Positions 55,481-64,000 of a stretch of 64,000 nt of DNA are shown one piece after another. Under the pieces are notes generated by a model. That model searched no databases and had not been told where the DNA came from. It saw only the letters and a list, made by a program, of their open reading frames with translations. Position 1 is the first letter of the stretch. Each line of letters opens with the position of its first letter. The translations under genes and the position numbers were made by a program. The stretch is from NCBI GenBank assembly GCA_025094145.1, contig JALLLS010000062.1, forward strand, positions 145,927-209,926, in the 5' to 3' direction. Source of the DNA: Spinellus fusiger. Its lineage: Eukaryota; Mucoromycota; Mucoromycetes; Mucorales; Phycomycetaceae.

Positions 55481-56491
55481 CTTTCTTATTTTTGTATCTT
55501 ACTGTCTGACTGAAGATGATAAATGAACTGCCAGAATGGTTGATTCAGTTAAAGATATATCAGTTACATACAGAGGGTATATCAACACCTCTAGTGTATC
55601 TATAGCATGTTGATAATATAGAATTATAGGATATCTTGTTGATAATCAAATAAGAATAAAAGATTATTTATTTCCTCTTTCTTATTGTACTTTATCTATT
55701 TCTCTGAATTAAGAATGCTATATAGTCAGCAACATACTACTAGAACTAAGAAAAAGTGCAAGCCTATTGGTTCATTCCTTCTTCTCTTCTCTTCCCTAGT
55801 GATCGCTGGAGTCTGAGTTGAATAACTGACAGAAATCCATGGTATTGGTAACCCGTCTAAAAGGTGATGGAATGTGTCTTGATGGATTTTCTTTATGCAA
55901 AAGAGATTACAATATCTAATAACTCCTAAATTCAATAGTATGTTTTTATATTGTAATTGTATAGTATATACTCCAGTGGTGATTAAAGACAGGAGATTAT
56001 GCCTATACCTATGCCTATACCTATAAAACAATTCTAGAATATAAAACCTCACAATTATCAAGAGTACACAGGCAATTCACCATTCATTGGGATCTTTACT
56101 GTAAAAATAAACAAACTGTCTTGTAAAAATGTCTTTATGGTTTTCCTTTTTATTCTCCCAGTCCTCATCTTTATTAAGGATAGGCATAATAGAAATGGAT
56201 ACTAAACACCCCAGTGATAGCACCCAGAAGACAGTAACAAAAAGACAGTCTTCTTTACCCACTGTCCTATCCTAAACGCAGTACAATAAAAAGAGGGAGG
56301 TACATTTGAGTGGGCAAAAGAATAGTCTTCTCCTCTGTCGGGAGGAGTGTCGGAGTCCTTGTCGGGAGAAGGAAGGAGGGGGCAATGCCAAGCCACATGA
56401 TGACGAAATAGATCTCTAGGAATCGTATTCCATAATGTCTAAAGGGAAAATAACGGAAAATACAAAAGTCCATCTACTTTACTACTCCACT
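55481..56491 (-). other. Mostly non-coding; possible small minus-strand exon at 56077-56262
   Basis: 56262-56077 on the minus strand encodes a hydrophobic stretch followed by a charged tail (LSLGCLVSISIMPILNKDED, WENKKENHKDIFTRQFVYFY, ending SKDPNEW). It looks more protein-like than its surroundings, but it lacks an ATG and I could not join it to an upstream exon. Function not recognised; low confidence. CCTATACCTATGCCTATACC near 56000 is a short tandem repeat. Confidence 0.3.
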
Positions 56492-57630
56492 ATGAGTGAG
56501 ATTGAATGCAGTGGTAAGTTGGTTTTCTTCTAGTAGGCCTTCAGTTTGGCCTATAAAAAAAGAAAAAAAACGGTAAGAAAACCAACCTATATACACTGTA
56601 ATAGAAGCACGTATTCCTGATGAACGTGGCCGTGGCTCCCATAGCCGCTCACGATCACGTTCTCCCTTACGTGAACACAGTGACAGTCGCTACAGAAGTC
56701 GCTCACGATCCAAGGACGTGTAAGTAGTCATGAATACTCTCTCTTTCTATTGACATATAACCCTTATTATGGACACTAGACAAGATGATGGCTTTGAAAC
56801 CAATCCTGGTGATAATCTCTTTATTACAGGTCTGTCAGGCAGAACCACCAGTGCTGAGTTGGAAGAACTGTTCAACAAATACGGCAAGGTAATACCACTA
56901 ATAGCAGCAATAACAACACTAGCAGCAATAACACCAATAACCAACACCTTGATGCACTGTATTTCTTTATGGGTCCTTTTCTGTGGTGTTCACAGGTGCA
57001 AAAAGCAGAGGTGATGTATGATCCTCATAGCCGTGAGTCTCGTGGATTTGGGTTTATCCGCATGAACACTACAGAAGATGCTGACAGAGCCAAAACATCC
57101 GTCAGTGGTACTGAAGTGGATGGTCGTGTCGTCACAGTGGAAAAGGTAAATCTTGTAGGAGAAGTGCATTTCTCTTCCACAAGAGTTCAGGAAGAATAGC
57201 CCCTCATTTCTTCACTTGAAAATATTAAGGCAAGACGTGCCAGACCCCGCACACCCACACCTGGTCGCTATTACGGCCCTCCTAAGCGTGATGGAGGCAG
57301 AGGTGGAAGTAAGTGGCCTGTGTTAGAGACAGCCAGTGTCTTGTCTGATCCCACTGACTTGTTTCTGTTCTAGACTTTGACCCACGCGCCGACTTTCGCT
57401 ATGATGCTCGTTATGAGGCAAGACCAGTGAGAGGAGAGCCTCGTATGGACCGTTACTATGATAGGCCTTACTTGGACCGCTACGACCCCCCTCGCTATGA
57501 CCGCTACGACCGTTACGACCGTTACGACCGCTATGATCGGTTTGACCGCTACGACCGCTACGACCGGTTTGACCGTCGTCCTCCACCGCCCAGATATGAA
57601 CCCTACCCACGCGCAAGATCACCCTATTAA
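56492..57630 (+). CDS. TRA2: Tra2-like RS/RRM splicing factor
   Basis: Nuclear SR-type RNA-binding protein that promotes exon inclusion. Six exons: join(56492..56513, 56605..56719, 56780..56888, 56996..57145, 57230..57308, 57374..57630), 243 aa, introns 60-107 bp. An N-terminal RS region (GSHSRSRSRSPLREHSDSRY, RSRSRSKD) precedes one RRM at about residues 57-132, with RNP2 LFITGLSG and RNP1 RGFGFIRM; SAELEELFNKYGKVQKAEVM lies between them. It is followed by ARRARPRTPTPGRYYGPPKR, the Tra2-type linker. The C terminus is an R-Y-D repeat tract (RYDRYDRYDRYDRFD) in place of a second RS domain. The microexon start (7 codons) is inferred from phase. The adjacent overlapping minus-strand open frame is a shadow of the repeat tract. 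Confidence 0.92.
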
Positions 57631-58331
57631 ACCAACCTAAAAGGAAAATGAAAAATGAAAAAGGAAAAATAAGAAAGGGAGAGAAATCAGCCTTACTACC
57701 TACATAGTTTTGTTGTTTATTATCAAAAATGCGGTGACAGCACACTATCACTATCACTACTAGTCTCTACATTTCAACTCCACCCTCTACGCCCTGTCGA
57801 CAAGCGAGAGAGAAAAGAGAGAGAAACAATGAAAAAAAATAGTCTTCACACACCCTCTTTGATCGCCATACGCCCTTTTTCTATCTTTTTATTGTGAGTG
57901 ACAGGTAAAAACAAGAGAAGATACGGAGGATATTAGTAGCAGTAGTAGCAGTAGTAGTAGTACTAGCAGCACCATTAGAATGAGTAACATTATTATTACC
58001 AGTAGCAGCACCCGTAGCAGCACCCGTAGCAGCACCCGTAGCAGCACTAGAAATAGTCTTGTTATTATCCATCACCCTTATTTAAATGTAAAAATCTAGT
58101 CAGCCAGCCTTATCTAACATGTAACATATAATAAACTATAGGTGGAAAATAACAAAAAATAATAACACTGTAGAAAAGTCATCAATCTTTCAACTTACCT
58201 ATGCACTAGCAAATAGAAAGCCAATAGGACTACTCTAAAGCACAGACCCTTTTCCTTCTTCATAGACTAAGCAAAATGGCCTGCTCTACAAGCGTGACTC
58301 TTTTACTCAGAGAATAATAAATACTCTCTCC
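57631..58331. other. Intergenic with a GC-containing minisatellite
   Basis: 3' UTR of the Tra2-like gene and 5' flank of UGO1. 57935-58050 is built of AGTAGTAGCAG and AGCAGCACCCGT units (12-bp period near 58005-58045). A minus-strand frame through it would encode Thr/Ala/Gly repeats (AATGAATGAATG), which I treat as a repeat effect rather than a gene. Confidence 0.55.
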
Positions 58332-59941
58332 ATGGTGCAAAGAAGTGTCAACCCTCACAGGCCTTACTACACACCTGGCCTTCATCAACACAACTACACC
58401 TCACTCAATAATGAAACAAATCTTGGCCTAACTCCCCATGGTTTTGTAGCAGAAGAAGCTCCTCGGAACATGACGACACGCATTACTACATTTGCAGCTG
58501 CTAAATATCTCCTGACGTTTCTTACCAGTCCGTTTGATGTGGGCATTACTCTCCTCCAGGTGCAATACTCTCCTCATGAGGATGTGGAGGTGATTGGGTT
58601 TCGTGATGTCAAAAAGACACTGCCCATAGAAGTAAGTCAGTTACATGGAGACAAGGTCATTACTCGACTGTCTTTTGCTAATGACTGTAGGGAAGCCTAC
58701 AGACAGATCCGACTCTGAAGAAGATAACGACGACTTTTACAGTATACGGCCTGACCAACAACGCAAAGACCCTCTGTCTTCTCCACGCACCCACGACTCT
58801 CTCTCAAGAAGTGTCTACGATGAAGAGACCCGGCCTGTTCACCAACTAGCCCCTATGAATGGCGTCCTGGAAATCCTTAATACCATAGTAAAACAACCTA
58901 CAGAAGGATGGATGTCTTTGTTCAAAGGTAATCTTTCCTACTTCCACCTACCCATACATATCTGCACAGTACATATATCAACCCAGGGGATGTATGGTAG
59001 GCCAGCGCATAACATGGGTGTATGAAATGGCAAGAGCATGTCTTCAGCCTGCATTGGAAGGTGCCCTGAACGACATGTTTGGCCTCTATGACGACACCAT
59101 CCCTCTTATGCATCTGGACAGTGTCACTCCCAACATCACTACCATGGTCGCCAGTCATCTTGTCGTAGGAGTACTTCTCAGTCCATTAGAAATCATTCGT
59201 ACACGTCTCATCGTTCAATCCTCTTCCTCCAACCACTCCAAATACAAACATCTCTGGCATGCCCTGATGGCCCTGTACAGTGAGGACAATGGAGGTCTGA
59301 GTAAGCTGTATGGATCCACTCATCTTGTGCCTACAGTTCTTTACCACACCATCACTCCTCTGCTGGTCTGTAGTACACCTTTGATCATTGATCGCGTCTT
59401 CCATGTCTCTGCCTCAGACTCACCCATTCTGTATGGTGCAGCCCAATTGACCATGAGCACTTTGGGACTTTGCATCACTCTGCCCTTGGAAGTGATTCGA
59501 AAAAGATTACATTGTCAAGTCCCATGGTCTCCTAAAGACAGCAGTCCATTTGAGACAGCGGTGGCAGTAAGACCTGTACCTTACAAAGGGATGCTGGATG
59601 CTGTGTATAAAATTATGAAAGAAGAAGGGACAAAAACCAAACGTACCAGCAAGAAATCTGGTAGTAGTAGTAGTTCTTCTCGGCATGACAAATCATATAG
59701 AATGGAGTCAAGTAGGGCTCATTCTTCTGTGTCGACTAAAACCAGTGCATGGGGTATTCGTGGATTGTACAGGGGATTTGGTATGCAGCTGTCAGCCAAT
59801 GTTATGTTGTTTGTGTTTCATACTATCAATGGGATTGAAGGTAAGGAGAATAGTATAGGCATGAATGAACAGAGAGAAAGAGAGGTAGCATAGGCAATAC
59901 TGACTGTAGTATGAACATCTTTAGGTGATTTCTCGGATTAG
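58332..59941 (+). CDS. UGO1: UGO1-like mitochondrial outer-membrane fusion factor
   Basis: Modified member of the mitochondrial carrier (SLC25) family in the outer membrane, linking Fzo1 and Mgm1 in fusion. Model: join(58332..58631, 58696..58927, 59001..59840, 59925..59941), 462 aa. Landmarks: MTTRITTFAAAKYLLTFLTS, PFDVGITLLQVQY (degenerate carrier signature), GWMSLFKGQRITWVYEMARA, SHLVVGVLLSPLEIIRTRLI, LCITLPLEVIRKRLHCQ and WGIRGLYRGFGMQLSANVML. An acidic segment (SDSEEDNDDF) follows the first exon. The exon 2 acceptor is uncertain: the first AG (58690) breaks the frame with this donor, while AAG|CCT at 58695 keeps it. The last exon is five codons. Carrier-fold assignment is firm; UGO1 rather than another outer-membrane carrier is likely. 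Confidence 0.85.
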
Positions 59942-60800
59942 ATAGGTTGGGATAGAAGTGAAGAATGTCTATTCTCTTTACAACCGAGTGTTCTTCAATG
60001 AAATAATAAAGTGGTTAATTATGAATATTCATTGATAATGTGTACTTGCTTGAGCTAGTGATATTCTTTTCAAAAAGATAAAAACAATACAATATCACTG
60101 AGTACAGTGAGTCTTTTGGTGATCATCTCCTTTTCCTTATGTTTTTTATTATTATTATTATCAAAGGGGATAAGAGAATAAAACAATCTTCTCCGATATT
60201 CATATAGGTATCTAATCACAAAAAAACATTAATCTCATTCAAATACTTATTATGGATTGGTTAGAAACTAATGTTTCTTTACATTGGTGAATTGTGTATG
60301 GGCATATTCTCTTTTGTGTGTTACAGATGAGGAAATATTATCTTCCATGAGTAACATCATAGAAAGGGGTTATTCTATGCTTATTAGGTGATAACATTAT
60401 TTGTCAATGTAAAAATAAATAGGCTTTATTGCAAGTTATTTTTCTAAGTATAATGGGAGGCTAGTATATCATACAGATTTTATTTAGACAGAAGAATATG
60501 AGAAAATATACCAATAATAATACAAATTGTATAAAAAATAGAGTTATTTTTGCTATTTTCTAATGTTAAATAGTCTATTTCTGCAATGTATTCAAATAAA
60601 TACAGGATTTAAACAGAGAATTGGACGATTGAAAACTAAGACAGAACTATTTGTTATTTTCCTGGATGTATTCATCCCTTGAAATTAGACGCATTAGTTT
60701 TATTGCTGAATGTAACAATTTTTATAGACGATAAAAAAAATAGTTTAGACTTTTTGTCGTAGGATCATTCTCCAAAAAATGGATATTTATCAGCAGTAAT
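59942..60800. other. Intergenic, no gene seen
   Basis: AT-rich 3' flank of UGO1 up to the start of the right inverted arm. An ATTATTATT run lies near 60140-60160. Nothing else recognised. Confidence 0.5.
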
Positions 60801-63800
60801 GTGACCCTCAATAAGTAATCGCTTTTTTCAAATTCATATTTCCTTTTAAATATACATTATCTTAATAGTGTTATAACTTTATGAATTCATCAGCTAAAGA
60901 CGTGAAGGTTTTAATAGATACATGGAAGAGTGTTTAAAATACAAAACAGTAGTTTTTATCACAAGGTTACTTAGTAGCCATTATTATTCTTTGGCATCAA
61001 TGACAATCTGGCATCTCCGCCCTATGCTGGCAATGAGGATGTCTGTCACTCCTTTCGATATTTTACCTTATTCTAGCATCAGGGCAGTATCTAAATATTA
61101 TTTGGTGGTATACACCGTCCTGTTCTTTCTGATGATCTTGAGTTGGGCCCATAGATGCTTAATTGGATTGAGATCGTGGATTTGAGAGTGTCAGTAAAGA
61201 GTCATTGCTATGCCATCAATCACTCTTTAATTGAGCTGTCTTATGTGTATAGGGTCTAGCATTGTTCATCTGTAGGCAGTGACTGACTCCAGGGTTTAAG
61301 AGAGTGTGTGTAATGCTTAAGTTCAGGGCAGTAGACTTCTCCAAAGACATTGATGTACTTGTTTGAGTTTATCTTACTCTCCACTACGATCCATCTCTCA
61401 ACACCTTCCCCACTAAAACAATACATAACATTACTCTCCCACCTCTAAACTACCCTGTTTCCAGGATATTCTCGGGATTAAAGGCTGTAGTATGTTGTCT
61501 GATGACTTTTGTGTCCCTGTCCTAGCTCATGAGCTCTACTCTGGACTGATCCGACCAGACTATCTGCTGCCACTGCACATATATCCAACCAAGGTACTCA
61601 AGGGCCCACTGGATCCTTGCCTCTATATATTTCTTGGTGAGAAGAAGATTCACCACCAGACTAAATGAATAAAAGATCATTTCGTTGAGGTACTTCTTCA
61701 AAGTCTTGTCTGTGACCTTGATGGCCATGCTTGCCCTGACGGCTACTTTGGTCTGGTGGGAATTGCTCAATACTCTTCTTCTCAACCACTGGAGGGCCTT
61801 GTTGTCCAGTTTTCTCTTTCTACCACTTTTGGCTAAAGGAACTACTGAGCCTGTCTCTTTGAAATACTCCACAGTATAGCCCACAGTGGAAGTAGGCACG
61901 TTGAACATACGGGATGCCTCGACCTGAGTATATTTCATGTTCAGCACCTGGTGAATGATAGCTGAACAAGTTTCAAAGCAGGTGTCCTTTCTATACATCT
62001 TAGGGGGTTCCAGTTAAGATATTCTCAGTGTTGTATGAGTGAGACATTATAAGAAAAGAAGTGTTATGAAAAAATAAAAATAGTGTATGTTATTTTTAGT
62101 ATAAGAATAGCCTGGAATTTTAGAGAATTCGATTACATTCTACGGCTCACTTTGCTTATGACAGATGATTGATATGTTAGATTATTCTTATTTAATCACT
62201 AGACTTTATATTTATTCTATTCTTTAAAGAGCAAATAAACAGTCTTTGATAGCATTGAATAGTATCAGTTACTATTTATCATCCATTGGTGTAGTAGTGT
62301 CATTAGTGGCTTCTTGGTTTCAAAGATATTTAGCTAGCTGACATACGACCAACTCTGCTTTTTTTATTCAACTTGTTTGTTATTCTTTTATACTTCTACT
62401 CTACTCTAATGATTAATAAAAGTAGAATAACTTGGAATAAATCACCACTAAAAGGCACACAAACTAATACAATCTGTTGTACTCTTATACTATCTCCAAT
62501 ATATCCATCCACTGTATTCAAATACAGTACAGCTTATCCTAGATGCTTCATCCCAGACCATTAATTGTGTATCTGTTTTTATGAATTGATAACTGTTGGT
62601 CTCCTATTTTTAGCATAAAAGACATGAGGTAACAGCATCCTGTACACTGCTTAGTATATCTCTTCTCAGTGTGTCTTGGTTATGCCATATGAAATCCAGC
62701 CGACCTTGCTCACTGTTAGTATATACACTATACTGATAAAAGAGCTTTCCAAATAAATGCAAGTTGAAGCAGTAGTGTTTCGTTGTGCTTATCTTGACAT
62801 TTTGGTCATTGACTGAACACATTTATATTCCAACCTAACTGTCCTGTAGGAAGAAAGAAGTGCGTAGCTCATAGGACTGTATGACTGATTCATCTCACTC
62901 ATTCTCTGCAGTAAGCTGCCGTTTCTTGGTCATATCACAATACCTCTACGTTCTGTTTGGTATCTATTATCATTTGGACAGTTAAGATGATCTTTGTGCA
63001 AATGACCCTATCCACAACAGTCTGTGCATCGAAGCATCAGATTTGATGTGTCTCTTTTCACCATCTGGCATAGGCCCTAGTATGACAGATAGCACCTTTT
63101 TTTTGTAACAAAAGAATATTTGTCCTCCTTTCTGATACAAGTCAAAGTACCAAGGATGAAACTCACCAGCCATAGTTTCGATGTATCCATCTTGGTTTAC
63201 AGCACCATCATCAAAGACTAATAGGTCAAATCCACCCACTCAAAAACAGCCACAAAGCATGACACTACTGCTGCCAAAATTTGTTGTCAAAACACTATGT
63301 TTAGGATCATAACGCTCTCTAACTTTATACACAGACCCAGACACAGGCACCTCCATTGTTCACTTTCATAGTGTACCTTGACTCATCAGATCAGATGACA
63401 CTTCTCTACTCATCACTCATCCCTCGTCCAACAGACATCCTCCTTGGCCCAACGAAGTCGTTTTTCTTTGTGTTTTGGAGCCAAGACTGGCTTGTGGTCT
63501 ACAGTAAAAAGATCCAAACTCTAACTGCTTGTAGTAGCTGATAAGAGTGTTTCTACACACATCCACTTCGAACCTCAACATTTCCAATTTTATTTCAGTG
63601 GATTGTATAATTTAAAAAAAAAAAAAAGAAAAAAAAAGAATGAATGTTGACATGAAAGAAAAAAATTGATCTTCCTACAGTACGGAATCTGAATACAGAT
63701 CAAATACATTCGGAGATGTTAATATTTAAGTGATGATATTCGGTGTTAATAATGCATTTAAACACAGAGAATATGTTTTTTTATTACTTGATAAAGAACT

Positions 63801-64000
63801 TTTCTGTGTTTTAAAATAATTTTCATGGCTTCTCTCTTCGACTAGCTTTACGGAATTTGAATACAATCGGAGATGTTATTATTTAACTAACAGTATTCGG
63901 TGTTGATAATATATTTAAACATCGAGAAATCATTTTATTTTTGAGCAAGAAAGAACATTTTTTGTGTTTAAAACTGATTTTCAATCTGGGTTGAATGTTT
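60801..64000 (-). repeat. Right arm of the long inverted repeat, cut by the window end
   Basis: Inverse complement of 38999-42199, one base shorter in a homopolymer. It begins exactly at the family B terminus (GTGACCCTCAATAAG). Contents in reverse: Tc1 family B copy (60801-62150, 158-codon segment at 61522-61998), repeat E (62610-62985), Tc1 family D relic (62982-63605) and hairpin array (63660-64000). All open frames in the two arms have identical translations. Confidence 0.93.
61522..61998 (-). pseudogene. Tc1 family B transposase fragment (right arm)
   Basis: Same 158-residue product as 41002-41478 with the helix-turn-helix and first DDE Asp. Truncated by a stop; see the left-arm copy. 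Confidence 0.8.

Noticed and set aside
57323..57757. Minus-strand 144-codon frame rich in Gly/Arg/Ser
   Set aside because: It is the reverse reading of the R-Y-D repeat exon of the Tra2-like gene.
57881..58075. Thr/Ala/Gly-rich minus-strand protein
   Set aside because: The frame is created by a 12-bp minisatellite and has no non-repetitive conserved part.

Overview
The window looks like a chromosomal segment of an early-diverging filamentous fungus, most likely Mucoromycota. The evidence is an AT-rich background, many short GT-AG introns (about 40-110 bp), compact genes with clear fungal orthologues, and heavy Tc1/mariner and non-LTR retrotransposon load. I assign the lineage by gene style and repeat content only; no rRNA or mitochondrial marker is present. 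Exon coordinates were worked out by hand from reading frame, splice sites and known family sequence.

Host genes, left to right: an RGS/DEP regulator of Sst2/FlbA type (2023-4050, -); a seven-exon CENP-S/MHF1 histone-fold gene (4975-5659, -); GID4, the substrate receptor of the GID ubiquitin ligase (10550-11577, +); a 53-aa single-span protein (26806-26967, -); an unrecognised 121-aa gene (30582-30947, -); the convergent ribosomal pair RPS5/uS7 (31401-32091, +) and RPL35/uL29 (32244-32869, -); an eleven-exon RAD17 checkpoint clamp loader (44041-46972, +); an unnamed PD-(D/E)XK nuclease-like gene (52543-54435, +); a Tra2-like RS/RRM splicing factor (56492-57630, +); and a UGO1-like mitochondrial outer-membrane fusion factor (58332-59941, +).

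Mobile DNA fills most of the rest. Family A (termini CACACCYAAAGATTTT...) has five copies: 1-1709, 11760-13443, 16451-24716, 29689-30608 and 49205-51867. It carries remains of a Tc1-like helix-turn-helix transposase and of a Fanzor-like (TnpB-related) protein. The 16-24 kb copy is a three-level nest: family A was hit by a Tc1 element (23135-24489), whose end was then hit by an apparently intact two-ORF LINE (17921-23122, 15-bp target duplication). Separate Fanzor C-terminal relics lie at 15052-15557, 28207-28680 and 42545-42990. Two of these keep a downstream non-coding segment ending in the family A terminus. Other Tc1 families (B, D, H, I) are present as relics; the copy at 33838-35184 has both terminal repeats.

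Large-scale architecture: two virtually identical inverted arms (38999-42199 and 60801-64000, the latter cut by the window edge) bracket an 18.6-kb block with RAD17, the PD-(D/E)XK gene, the Tra2-like gene and UGO1. There is also a perfect 263-bp tandem array (47846-49132) and a degenerate hairpin-bearing tandem array (about 38440-39330).

The strongest candidate for an unusual system is the Fanzor-bearing Tc1-like family A, with its conserved right-end non-coding segment as a candidate guide RNA. All copies seen here are broken, so the window documents the system's remains rather than a working unit.
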